From Ignavibacteria bacterium (GTDB lineage Bacteria > Bacteroidota > Ignavibacteria > Kapaibacteriales > UBA4661), in contig JAAFIV010000007.1 in assembly GCA_013298775.1 (NCBI GenBank), positions 1 through 64,000 on the forward strand: a stretch of DNA of 64,000 nucleotides. The letters are read 5' to 3'. The position numbers were made by a program, and so were the translations under genes. How positions within the stretch are numbered: position 1 is the stretch's first letter; every line of letters starts with the position of its first letter. The notes under the pieces were generated by a model that worked only from the letters and a program-made list of their open reading frames with translations, was not told the origin of the DNA and did not search any database. Shown here piece after piece: positions 25,601-34,209 of this stretch.

Positions 25601-28600
25601 ATGAATAAATGGCGACTCTCTACCGCCGTTTCAGCAATGTTCTTGTGCTTCATGGGCGCGTTTACGTCTGCCTTTGCACAAGAAGTTGTTGTTTCGGGTT
25701 CTGTTGTGGACGACCGTGGCAAAGCTGTTGCGGGCGTAGGAATTAAAGCCAAAGGCGTTGCTGCTGGCGGTTTTTCGGATAGCAAAGGTTTGTGGCGCGT
25801 CCGCATCCCGAATGCTAATGGTGCAACCCTTGTTTTCAGCTATATTGGTTTCAAACCATTTGAGTTGAAAGCAACCGAAAGCAAAGCAGACATTCTTGTA
25901 AAATTGCAAGAAGACGTGCTGAAAACATCGGAAATCGTTGTTACAGGCGTTGCTTCCAGCATCAAAAAAGCAAACTCGCCGACTTCGATTGGTACAATTT
26001 CTGAGAAAGAGCTTCTTCCAGCTCCGGCTCAGACAGTGGACCAAGCCTTTGCTGCGAAGTTTGCAGGCGTTTCTATTCGCCAAAATACTGGTGCGCCAGG
26101 CGGTGGTAATAGCATCACGCTTCGTGGTGCGACCACGCTTATCGGCGGCTCTCAGCCCTTGTACATTATTGACGGCGTTATCGTAAACAACGGCACATTC
26201 TCTGGTGGTCAGAACACCGTAACGGCAGCTGGCGCAGGCGGGGCAACTGGCGGTGCAACACAAGAGCAAAGCGCAAATCGTATTGCCGACATCAACCCGA
26301 ATGACATCGAAGACGTACAGGTTTTGAAAGGTCCTTCGGCTGCTGCTGCCTACGGCGCGAAAGCTGCTTCTGGTGTAATTATCATCAAAACCAAACAAGG
26401 TCGGGCTGGTAAAACAAATATTACCGTTAATCAGCAAATTGGCTACAACGAGCTTCAGCGTAAACTTGGCTTGCGCCGCTTCAATGATACTTCTGAAGTT
26501 GCAGCATGGAATTCTGACCTTGTTCCCGTATTCAGAGCTGCTCAAGCGGCAGGCAATACCTTCATTGACCACGAGCAAGAACTCTATGGTCAGCGTGGCT
26601 TTGTTAATGAAACAGACGTAAATGTTCGTGGCGGTTCGGAATCAACACAGTACAGCCTTGGCGGAACATTCCGTAGCGACCAAGGTATTGTAAAAAACAC
26701 TGGTTTTGAGCGTCTTGCAGGACGTTTGAATGTGAATCAAATCTTTAGCGATCGCTTTACCGCTCGTATTGGTTTGAATTACATGCGCACACGCTCTGAC
26801 CGTGGCTTTACAGGAAACTCCAACGGTGATAACGTTTCTATCCCGTACATCATCAGCGTTATGCCGACCTTCTTCGATGCTCGTCCGAAAAACGGTGTGT
26901 ATCCTGATATGTTGGGCTTGAACCCCGCAAACCCTTACGAGGTTGTTGATAAGATACGCAATACCGAGTATGTAAACCGTACAATCATTTCAGCAAACGT
27001 GAACTGGGACATCGTAAAAACGGAAGAACAATCGTTGAGTTTTGTATTCCAAGGTGGTGCAGATTTTATTGCGCAGCGCAATATCATCGCTGACCCGCTT
27101 ACAACCTTGCATCAGCGCGTAAAGCCTTTCCCGGGCTTGCTTGGTGTGAGCGATGCGAATAACATCAACTCGAATATGTTCCTTACGCTTGTACACCGCT
27201 TGGATGCTGGTAATGGCTTGAACTTTACCACACAAGCAGGTGCGCAATTTGAAAATCAACAATCAAATTCTATCGTAAACGTTGCAAACGGCGTTACTTC
27301 TACGTTGGACAACGTTACAGGTGCAGCGTTGCAACAAAGCGTTCAAACGATTGTCAATCGCTACGACCGTGGCTTTTACGCCCAAGAGGACATTGATATT
27401 TCTGGTAAATTTTTCATTACCGCAAGTATTCGTGGCGACCAAAGTAGCGTTAACGGCGACGTAAACCGCTTCTTCCTTTTCCCGAAAGCAGCTGCCTCTG
27501 TGCAGTTTGCAAACTTTGATTTCTGGGAAGGTTTGAGAGGCATTTTGCCACAAGCAAAACTCCGTGCTGCATGGGGTCAAGCGGGTACGCCTGTAAATAA
27601 TGCGGCTGCAAAATTTAACCTTCTCAGCAACCTTAATAACAATCTTGGTGGCTTAGGTGCAGGCTTGGCAGTGAATCCGCGTTTGGGTAATCCCGACATT
27701 CGCCCCGAAACAGCAACAGAGTTTGAAGTTGGTATTGATGCTACGTTAGGCGAAGGTATTGCTACTGTAGAATTGACCTATTATCAAAAACGTGTAACCG
27801 ACCTTATTTTGCCGCGTGTACTGCCAACATCTTCAGGCTATGCAAACATATTTGAAAATGCGGCAACAATGTCAAATAATGGCTTTGAGGCTTCTGTGAA
27901 CATCAACGCAGTTCGTACTGAAGGTTTCTCATGGACACCACGTATTAATTTCTTTACCAACGTTACAAGAATTGATTCGCTCAGTGTACCAGCGTATAAT
28001 TCTGGTGGTTTTGGTGTAGGTTATGGTGCAAATCGTATTCAGCAAGGCGTATCGGCAACAGCTATTTTCGGTCGCTCGAATTTGGGACGCTTGAGTGCGA
28101 CAGATACCGTCAACCGTGCTGGCGTATGGAACAGAACGACACCAGAAGGCGATTCCAACCCGCTCTTCCAAGTTGGCTTTGCGAATACCTTGAAATTCGG
28201 CAATCTTGAGTTCTACTTCTTGATTGACTGGCGACAAGGCGGCTCGGTTGTGAATTTGACACAAGCACTATATGTTGAAAATGGACCTGATGCAGAGAAC
28301 AATATGTGGGGCGATCGGGCTGAAGGCAAACGGATAACAGATATTGCGAACACAAGCGTAATTGATGGCGGCAAAACCCCGTATATTCAAGACGCATCGT
28401 TTGTAAAATTCCGCGAAGCAAGCCTCAATTATACCTTTACAAAAGATATTCTTGCAGGTGGCTTTCTTGACGCGCTTGAGTTTATTCGTCTTGGTGTGAG
28501 TGGTCGTAATTTGTTTATGATTACCCCGTACAAAGGCTATGACCCAGAAGTGAGCAACTTTGGTAATATTGTTTCTTCTGCAGGACAAGACGTTGCGCCA

Positions 28601-28648
28601 TTCCCGTCGTCGCGTTCGTTGTTTGTCAATCTGTCCTTTGGTTTCTAA
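25601..28648 (+). CDS. SusC/RagA family TonB-dependent outer-membrane transporter
   Basis: This 1015-residue protein has a signal peptide (1-26, ending SAFAQ). A carboxypeptidase-like regulatory domain follows (VVVSGSVVDDRGKAVAGVGI, about 27-110), the plug (SIKKANSPTSIGTISEKEL, PLYIIDGVIVNNG, DIEDVQVLKGPSAAAAYGAK) and a large barrel ending in FVNLSFGF. This order is diagnostic of SusC proteins, which import oligosaccharides, peptides or other large substrates with a SusD lid. The energy comes from TonB-ExbBD, not encoded here. SusD follows 38 bp downstream; there is no linked hydrolase, sigma factor or sensor, so the substrate is open. The start was placed at the ATG giving the signal peptide; the frame extends upstream without one. 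Confidence 0.96.
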   Translation: MNKWRLSTAVSAMFLCFMGAFTSAFAQEVVVSGSVVDDRGKAVAGVGIKAKGVAAGGFSDSKGLWRVRIPNANGATLVFSYIGFKPFELKATESKADILVKLQEDVLKTSEIVVTGVASSIKKANSPTSIGTISEKELLPAPAQTVDQAFAAKFAGVSIRQNTGAPGGGNSITLRGATTLIGGSQPLYIIDGVIVNNGTFSGGQNTVTAAGAGGATGGATQEQSANRIADINPNDIEDVQVLKGPSAAAAYGAKAASGVIIIKTKQGRAGKTNITVNQQIGYNELQRKLGLRRFNDTSEVAAWNSDLVPVFRAAQAAGNTFIDHEQELYGQRGFVNETDVNVRGGSESTQYSLGGTFRSDQGIVKNTGFERLAGRLNVNQIFSDRFTARIGLNYMRTRSDRGFTGNSNGDNVSIPYIISVMPTFFDARPKNGVYPDMLGLNPANPYEVVDKIRNTEYVNRTIISANVNWDIVKTEEQSLSFVFQGGADFIAQRNIIADPLTTLHQRVKPFPGLLGVSDANNINSNMFLTLVHRLDAGNGLNFTTQAGAQFENQQSNSIVNVANGVTSTLDNVTGAALQQSVQTIVNRYDRGFYAQEDIDISGKFFITASIRGDQSSVNGDVNRFFLFPKAAASVQFANFDFWEGLRGILPQAKLRAAWGQAGTPVNNAAAKFNLLSNLNNNLGGLGAGLAVNPRLGNPDIRPETATEFEVGIDATLGEGIATVELTYYQKRVTDLILPRVLPTSSGYANIFENAATMSNNGFEASVNINAVRTEGFSWTPRINFFTNVTRIDSLSVPAYNSGGFGVGYGANRIQQGVSATAIFGRSNLGRLSATDTVNRAGVWNRTTPEGDSNPLFQVGFANTLKFGNLEFYFLIDWRQGGSVVNLTQALYVENGPDAENNMWGDRAEGKRITDIANTSVIDGGKTPYIQDASFVKFREASLNYTFTKDILAGGFLDALEFIRLGVSGRNLFMITPYKGYDPEVSNFGNIVSSAGQDVAPFPSSRSLFVNLSFGF

Positions 28649-28686
28649 ATTTCTTTTTGCTCAATACTTTCTAAGGATTTTATACT

Positions 28687-30069
28687 ATGAAAACTAATGT
28701 TGTAGCTCGTATGCGCCGTGTTGCGCAAGCATCGTTGGGGCTGAGTGCTGCCGCGATACTTGGCGTAATGACGTTTACTGCGTGCGACCAAAACTTCTCC
28801 GCACCCGACCCAAACGCACCAACAACGGACGCGCTCATTCCCATTCAGCCGCTCATTACCGGAACGCTGTCAAACTTTCGTTATACCGAAATCAACGAGT
28901 TCTTGGGAATTATGGGACGCGAAAGCTATACTTCGGCTGGTGATGACCCACGTATTTTACGACAACCGATACGTAATACACTTGATGCCACAGCGTTTAT
29001 CGTTAATCGCCCATGGAACTCTATGTATTACAGCATCAAAAATGCACGAAATCTTATTGAGTTTGCGAGCAAGCTCTCCGGCACAGAAAAAGCAGGCTTG
29101 GAAGGCTTTGCAAAAACTATCTGGGCGCATGAACTCGCGCGTTTATCGGGCGTGTATTACAATGAAGGTATCAAAATTGAGTATCGCAACGACCGTAATG
29201 CTCCGTTTGTAAATCGCGCAGCGTCTCTTGCAGAAGCGGCACGTCTTCTTGACGAAGCAGCAACAAACCTTCGCGCAGCAGGCACCAGCTTTACGTTTAG
29301 CTTGGGTAACGGCTTTGCAGGCTATAACAATCCTCAAGGTCTCTTGCGTGTCAATCGCGCACTTCGCGCTCGCGTGGCTGCGTATCAAGGAGATTATGCT
29401 GCTTGTCAAACTGCACTTGCTGCATCATTCCTTACTGAAGGCAATACATCTGCGGCAATGAATATAGGCGTATTCCATGTCTATTCAACGTCTGCTGGCG
29501 ACGTTCCTCCAGGTTCTGGTCGCGGTTCAGGTGGAAATCCCTTCTTCCAAAATCTTGCAGCACCTTCTCTTCGCTGGTGGGCGCATAAGGACTATGCTTC
29601 GGATAATACTGATAATACGGTTGATACTCGAGTAACACGAAAAGCTGTTACTCCTGTAAATATTCCCGTTCCTTTTACAATGACTGGTGATGCGGTAACG
29701 TCTTCTCTCGCTATCAATATCTTCCCAGATCCATTCTCTCCGACAGCGATTATTCGTAACGAAGAATTGCTTCTGCTTCGTGCTGAAGCGCGTATGTTTG
29801 GTGCTACTCCAGACCTTGCAGGTGCGTTGGCAGACATCAATCGCGTTCGCGCTGCGGCGAATGCTCCAGCACTCACAACCGTTGGTGCTGACCGTAATGC
29901 TCAGATTTCACGCTTGCTCTACGAGCGTCGTTACTCCTTGTTCTTTGAAGGATTTCGCTGGGTAGATTTACGCCGCTTTGACCGCTTGGGTGAAATTAGA
30001 GCAGAATTGGCAAATCATCGCGTGAATACAACAGGTTTCCCAAAACCCGTGAACGAAATTCCGCAATAA
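28687..30069 (+). CDS. SusD/RagB family outer-membrane lipoprotein
   Basis: This 460-residue protein has a lipoprotein signal (lipobox FTAC, Cys at about 33). It has the SusD helical fold with TPR-like pairs: PWNSMYYSIKNARNLIEF, RVNRALRARVAAYQGDY, and the C-terminal pattern RNEELLLLRAEARMFGA, ADINRVRAAANAPAL, LLYERRYSLFFEGFRWVDLR. The last segment is the most conserved part of the family. SusD sits on top of SusC as a lid and binds the substrate at the cell surface. The sequence is most like the members without known glycan binding. It forms an operon with the SusC gene and is closed by a strong terminator. Confidence 0.95.
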   Translation: MKTNVVARMRRVAQASLGLSAAAILGVMTFTACDQNFSAPDPNAPTTDALIPIQPLITGTLSNFRYTEINEFLGIMGRESYTSAGDDPRILRQPIRNTLDATAFIVNRPWNSMYYSIKNARNLIEFASKLSGTEKAGLEGFAKTIWAHELARLSGVYYNEGIKIEYRNDRNAPFVNRAASLAEAARLLDEAATNLRAAGTSFTFSLGNGFAGYNNPQGLLRVNRALRARVAAYQGDYAACQTALAASFLTEGNTSAAMNIGVFHVYSTSAGDVPPGSGRGSGGNPFFQNLAAPSLRWWAHKDYASDNTDNTVDTRVTRKAVTPVNIPVPFTMTGDAVTSSLAINIFPDPFSPTAIIRNEELLLLRAEARMFGATPDLAGALADINRVRAAANAPALTTVGADRNAQISRLLYERRYSLFFEGFRWVDLRRFDRLGEIRAELANHRVNTTGFPKPVNEIPQ

Positions 30070-30101
30070 TCTTCCCAAAAGATTTCGCAAAATTTCTTCT
30101 C

Positions 30102-30138
30102 AACGCCGCTTCATTCCACAATGAAGCGGCGTTTTTTT
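30102..30138 (+). terminator. strong Rho-independent terminator after SusD
   Basis: AACGCCGCTTCATT pairs perfectly with AATGAAGCGGCGTT around a four-base loop, followed by a run of T. It lies 33 bases after the SusD stop. Confidence 0.93.
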
Positions 30139-30218
30139 GTTTCCAGAACGCAGGAAAATATCGTATATTCTTCCCGTGATTCTTTATTCGCAATCCAACC
30201 AAGCAAGGAGACCATACC

Positions 30219-31091
30219 ATGCGATACAGTGAAGTGTTTGCGGGCTACGAGCCTGATATTAGCCACATCATTACGGAGGACGACGAGCCAGTGGATAATC
30301 TTTTTTCCGAACATCAGCAACGCCTCTTGGGCGACGGCATTCACAACTATTGGCATTCCCCAGACGGACAGCCGTTTATTGCTGTCAGTAATGTGGGCTT
30401 ATTTTATGCCGTTCAGCAGCCACCGATTGTGCCAGATTTTATGCTGAGTTTGGGTGTGAAATATCCCGAAAATTATTGGGAGAAACGGCATAGAACCTAC
30501 TTTACATGGGAATTTGGGAAATCACCAGAATTGGCGGTGGAGGTCGTTTCTAACCTTATCGGTAACGAACTTGACAGGAAATTTGACCTCTACGCACAAG
30601 CAGGAATTTCGTACTACGTCGTCTATGACCCATCCGAGCAATACGGTACGGACATACTACGAGCATTTGTACGCACGGGCGATGAATTTGTGCGATTGGA
30701 GAAGCCATATTTTGCGATGCTGCAACTTGGCTGTACGCTCTGGGAAGGCGATTATGCGGGAATGTACGGTACATGGCTTCGCTGGACGAATCCTGATGGT
30801 AGCTTGATTCCAACAGGCGCAGAGGCAACAGATGAAGCCCGCACGGATGCAGAGAAAGCCCGCACGGATGCAGATGAAGCCCGCACGGATGCAGAGAAAG
30901 CCCGCACGGATGCAGATGAAGCCCGCACGGATGCAGAGAAAGCCCGTACAGATGCAGAGAAAGCCCGTACAGATGCAGAGAAAGCCCGCACAGATGCTCA
31001 GGAAGCTCGCGATAAGGAGTATCAAGCCAATCTCCGTGCTGAAAAATTAGCCGCTCAACTGCGAGCATTAGGAATGAAGCCCGAGGAATAA
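30219..31091 (+). CDS. Uma2-family (DUF820) PD-(D/E)XK protein with heptad-repeat tail
   Basis: This 290-residue protein has a Uma2 domain at residues 1-190 with the nuclease-like residues VPDFMLSLGV, PELAVEVVSN and the following Glu and Lys of ELDRKFDLYAQAGISYYVVY. A tail follows made of nine seven-residue units (ARTDAEK and ARTDADE alternating, about 205-268) and then a charged helix (LRAEKLAAQLRALG). The tail should form a coiled coil, perhaps for oligomerisation. Uma2 proteins are multicopy in some lineages and have no settled function. AAGGAG eight bases before the ATG supports the start. The repeat DNA is so regular that unit number probably changes by slippage. Confidence 0.87.
   Translation: MRYSEVFAGYEPDISHIITEDDEPVDNLFSEHQQRLLGDGIHNYWHSPDGQPFIAVSNVGLFYAVQQPPIVPDFMLSLGVKYPENYWEKRHRTYFTWEFGKSPELAVEVVSNLIGNELDRKFDLYAQAGISYYVVYDPSEQYGTDILRAFVRTGDEFVRLEKPYFAMLQLGCTLWEGDYAGMYGTWLRWTNPDGSLIPTGAEATDEARTDAEKARTDADEARTDAEKARTDADEARTDAEKARTDAEKARTDAEKARTDAQEARDKEYQANLRAEKLAAQLRALGMKPEE
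30832..31005 (+). repeat. in-gene tandem repeat, 21-bp unit
   Basis: The codons for Ala-Arg-Thr-Asp-Ala-Glu-Lys are repeated about eight or nine times, with a 42-bp super-period (GATGCAGAGAAAGC alternating with GATGCAGATGAAGC). The unit length keeps the frame. Because of this periodicity, several unrelated long frames are open on both strands here; none is credible. Confidence 0.93.
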
Positions 31092-31143
31092 ATTCCGAAA
31101 AATCAAAGCATTCCGATAGTTTTGGTGCGTTCCTCAAGGAACA

Positions 31144-31719
31144 TTAAAACTCAAGATTGTCCTGCTGTTTGCTTTTCCGAAGCAAGGTACTGCGCCGTAC
31201 CGAGCCTATTTGCATGTTTACAAGATTTGTTTGGTCCTCGTATAATTCCATCAGAACGCTGTTTTGTATCTGGAGTTGTTTTGGCGCATTGCCCAGAACA
31301 TTTGCGGTTGATATTTCGATGTAGCACCACACCGCCTCCCCTTCCATCTCTTTTCCTACGAATTTCCACGTTACAAGCGGCTTTCCATCAGCACGGAGGA
31401 TGATATTCTTACGAAAATATTGCTCAAGAAGTTCATTGATGTTTTTTACTTCTTTTGCCGAACCAAGCATCGTCTGAGTCCCGCTTGATTGCTTGAGAAC
31501 AGTTTCTAAATCGTCAGCAAAAATTTTGCACGCCAGTTCAAACGATTTTGTTGATACGTTGTAGTCCAACGAGGTAACGCTTGCGTGAAGCGGGTGAGCC
31601 TTGTGCTGCTGGCGATGAGTCGCAAAACGCGGAATTGCGAAAAGTGGGGCTGTAAACAGTTGAATTGCAAAGCAACATACCGTCAAAATGAGGGAGGTAC
31701 AAGTAGGTGAACAACGCAT
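31144..31719 (-). CDS. DUF6702 family secreted protein
   Basis: This 191-residue protein has a signal peptide (about 1-30, LILTVCCFAIQLFTAPLFA). A compact domain follows with the DUF6702 layout: HPLHASVTSLDYNVSTKSFE, LACKIFADDLETVLKQ, INELLEQYFRKNIILRADGK and EGEAVWCYIEI, ending in NSVLMELYEDQTNLVNMQIG. The family is widespread in Bacteroidota, often near metalloproteases, and has no established function. No peptidase is linked here. It is transcribed towards the Uma2 gene. Confidence 0.82.
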   Translation of the reverse strand: MRCSPTCTSLILTVCCFAIQLFTAPLFAIPRFATHRQQHKAHPLHASVTSLDYNVSTKSFELACKIFADDLETVLKQSSGTQTMLGSAKEVKNINELLEQYFRKNIILRADGKPLVTWKFVGKEMEGEAVWCYIEISTANVLGNAPKQLQIQNSVLMELYEDQTNLVNMQIGSVRRSTLLRKSKQQDNLEF

Positions 31720-31840
31720 AAAAAATGAAAGAATGATAAAGTCCGTATTTGCTCATGCTGTGTATAGTCATACATGGCATACCAAAATACGACTTTTATG
31801 AGAATCAAAGACCAGAAACGTTCATTTGGACACATTCAAT

Positions 31841-31878
31841 AAAAAAGGCTGCTCATCGTTGATGAACAGCCTTTGTCT
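31841..31878 (-). terminator. Rho-independent terminator
   Basis: AAAAAAGGCTGCTCATC pairs with GATGAACAGCCTTTG with one mismatch. It lies about 30 bases past the stop of the large membrane protein gene, with a T tract on the minus strand. Confidence 0.85.
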
Positions 31879-31908
31879 TTTACAAGAAGTATTCTGCTGA
31901 GTGGATTC

Positions 31909-33585
31909 TTATGAATTTTGTCCCGAAGCAGCAAGAATCGCATCAATATCAATCTCGTTTGACTCTGGCTCAGGTTGGTTGCGTGAGCCGCCGCCAGTAC
32001 CATTGCGAAGAGCATTGATGATAACATCTGGCAATGCTTCTTTTACTGCGCTCTTAATGTCGTCTTCGTTCGCAAGATGACGCTCAACAGCTTCTTCCAC
32101 GCGAGAGCGGATTGCATCTGCCATCATGTCGTCGGCAAGGGTTTTTGCAATTTTACCCATGTCCACCGACATATTTTTCATTGCTTCGCCCAAACCTTCT
32201 TCGCCTAAGCCAGCCGCTACTTTGGTCATGTCTTCTGCCATGCCTTTGAGAGAGGAAAGTTGGCTCTTGCCAGAATCTTCCATTTTCTTGAGCATCTTGT
32301 CCATACGTTCTTCTTCTTCGGTGTAGAAGAGCGAAATAGCCATAAGTGCAAGAAGAGTAAACTCAAGCAAAATAGCCATAAGCATCACCGAAGGGCGGTT
32401 CGCGGGAATGAATTTCAAACCGCGAATACCTACCACGATGATAAGAATAGCCGCGCCACCGTATGCAAATCCCGTTACGTTATTTGCATAGCGTTCGGTG
32501 AAGTGGTGTGCCATGTAGAGGCGAAGAGCAGGCATAATTTTGAAGCGCAATTTTTGCCAATCTTGTGCCGCTTTCAAGTTCTCAATCTCGGTCATTACTG
32601 CTTCCGAGTACGATTCCTGAATACGACCGTAGAGCGTTTCGTTGCGGAATGCCAAAATACCGCCCACTTGAACCTCTGCATCAAACGCATTGCGGAAAGC
32701 CGCCATGACGTTTGCCATAGAAGAACCTTGTTGCTTCACAGCAGCAATTTCGTGGTCAGGCTGAGTACGCGCCCACACTTTAGCGAAGATTTGCTTGATA
32801 AAGTTTGGATTTTCATTGTAGAATGCTTCAAATTCGCTATCGCGGAGTGCGATAATTTCAACGGTTTCTTTGTTGAAGCCAGTATTCAAGCGAATTTTCG
32901 TCTTGGTGTTTGCCATTTCACGCTCGAATTTCTGCGAGATGTAGCCAATACTCGGCGGAAGCATCATCGTTACAAGCATAGCGAGAATCATTCCCACGTC
33001 GAATGCCAAGATAAAGAAGCCCCAGCTTTCGAGCATGATAGCTTCTTCACCCAATTTTGGACATTTTACATACCATTCGCCGCTTTTCTTACCGTAGCCG
33101 TCTTTTTCAACCTGCACAAGCTCTGGCTTACCATTTTCCATGAGAACAGGCTGCTTCGTAACGGGGTCAGTTTTTGGAATGGTGAGTTTTTCCTCACGAA
33201 CTGTACTCGTGTTAAAGTCGAAAACAAATTCCTTATTGATGAGGTCGCCAGTAACGGGAACCGACGCATAATACAAATACTCACCTTTTGTATGGCGAAG
33301 CGGAACACGCTTTTTCTCTTTTTGTCCGCCAACTTCAATGTTTTCTTCCATAAAGCGTTCGCCCGTACCCTTGTCTTCTTGCGCTTTAGCAGTTGCAATT
33401 ACGCCATCGCTAAATTTTACAAGCGTTTCTTTTTCACCTTCGGGGTGAAACTGGGAAAGAACGAAGCCTTGAATCAGGGAAGGCGTTGCAAAGTAGTGAA
33501 AACCGACACTAATGGCTACAAACAAGAAGAAAAACAACCCGTAATGTACCACCGTTGGTTTGTATTGTGAACCATGGGAACTCAT
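31909..33585 (-). CDS. unrecognised four-helix membrane protein with coiled-coil tail
   Basis: I do not recognise this 558-residue protein. One membrane helix lies at about 14-33. An extracytoplasmic charged domain spans about 36-185 (VKFSDGVIATAKAQ, GEYLYYASVPVTGD). A second helix is at about 190-212 (FFILAFDVGMILAMLVTMM). A cytoplasmic domain follows at about 215-370, with EIIALRDSEFEAFYNENPNF. Two more helices lie at about 378-432, then a 125-residue tail with regular charged and methionine-rich helices (MLKKMEDSGKSQLSSLKGMA, VAAGLGEEGLGEAMKNMSVD) ending in a glycine/proline hinge and DIDAILAASG. The lone-gene context, a good promoter, a strong terminator and a clean codon pattern suggest substantial expression. 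A scaffold or sensor role is possible but unsupported. Confidence 0.85.
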   Translation of the reverse strand: MSSHGSQYKPTVVHYGLFFFLFVAISVGFHYFATPSLIQGFVLSQFHPEGEKETLVKFSDGVIATAKAQEDKGTGERFMEENIEVGGQKEKKRVPLRHTKGEYLYYASVPVTGDLINKEFVFDFNTSTVREEKLTIPKTDPVTKQPVLMENGKPELVQVEKDGYGKKSGEWYVKCPKLGEEAIMLESWGFFILAFDVGMILAMLVTMMLPPSIGYISQKFEREMANTKTKIRLNTGFNKETVEIIALRDSEFEAFYNENPNFIKQIFAKVWARTQPDHEIAAVKQQGSSMANVMAAFRNAFDAEVQVGGILAFRNETLYGRIQESYSEAVMTEIENLKAAQDWQKLRFKIMPALRLYMAHHFTERYANNVTGFAYGGAAILIIVVGIRGLKFIPANRPSVMLMAILLEFTLLALMAISLFYTEEEERMDKMLKKMEDSGKSQLSSLKGMAEDMTKVAAGLGEEGLGEAMKNMSVDMGKIAKTLADDMMADAIRSRVEEAVERHLANEDDIKSAVKEALPDVIINALRNGTGGGSRNQPEPESNEIDIDAILAASGQNS

Positions 33586-33844
33586 TGTACAAACTCCTAA
33601 AAAATGAAGAAAAATTTAGTATGCTGATGTTTGTTTAAAATGCTGACTGTACGTTGTTGATACCTGAACGTTAGTTGATGTGTATGTGGTGGAAAAGCGC
33701 AGAGAGCAAAAGGATTCGTGCTGCACTTCCAGCCTACAAGCAGCGTAATTACAGAGGAGGAAAGAGAAAATGGTCTGTACGATATACGTACAATCGTTCC
33801 GTAAGCCACAGGATTCCCCGCCGTTTTTCCAGCAATGTACACGT

Positions 33845-33874
33845 AAATATAACGGCACGAAGCCTCTTTTGCAA
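33845..33874 (-). promoter_or_regulatory. putative promoter for the large membrane protein gene
   Basis: On the minus strand TTG (33872-33874), a 20-bp spacer and TATATTTA (-7 box at 33845-33851) fit the promoter pattern seen upstream of secG. It implies a leader of about 250 bases. Confidence 0.35.
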
Positions 33875-34142
33875 GAAAATTGGCTGTGGTTGTGCGGCGA
33901 TGTACTACATTTTTCGTCTTTATTACCTCTTTATGAAGCTGCTAAAACTCAAGCTACATGATTCTTATGTTATTTCCAAATAGTCCGCAAGGCAGAATTA
34001 AGAAAAAAGAGAAAAAAATCAGGAGAGAATACAACAAATGAGAACCGATATTGAAAAAATCCTTTTCCGTAAACGGATAAACATCGCATCTGTACACGCG
34101 TTGAGCGAGGGACAATTGAGGGGCATAATTCAGAGAAACACC

Positions 34143-34172
34143 TTGCAAACACGAAAAAAATCCGTATTTTAC
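34143..34172 (+). promoter_or_regulatory. putative promoter for the ABC exporter gene
   Basis: TTG (34143-34145), a 19-bp spacer and TATTTTAC (34165-34172) lie about 40 bases before the start codon. Confidence 0.4.
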
Positions 34173-34209
34173 GCCACTTCACGGTTTATTTATCTACGCT
34201 GGTCAATCT

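Larger units (their letters stand above)
33586..34209. other. divergent control region, 620 bp
   Basis: This is the gap between two divergent genes, with a promoter candidate for each side (listed separately). Short frames with purine-rich leaders start at 33770 and 34038, but their products look random. No palindromic element of the A-G set is present, which is unusual in this window. Confidence 0.5.

Noticed and set aside
30556-31137. Long minus-strand frames with Cys/Leu/His or Ser/Ala repeats
   Set aside because: They are produced by the 21-bp periodicity of the Uma2 heptad repeats, which keeps every frame open.
32260-33570. 436-codon plus-strand frame
   Set aside because: It is antisense to the large membrane protein gene; the composition (Phe, His, Arg, Cys rich) is typical of a shadow frame.
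33770-33961. 63-codon frame preceded by GAGGAGG
   Set aside because: The leader looks good, but the product has no recognisable features and lies within a divergent promoter region; purine-rich runs are common there.
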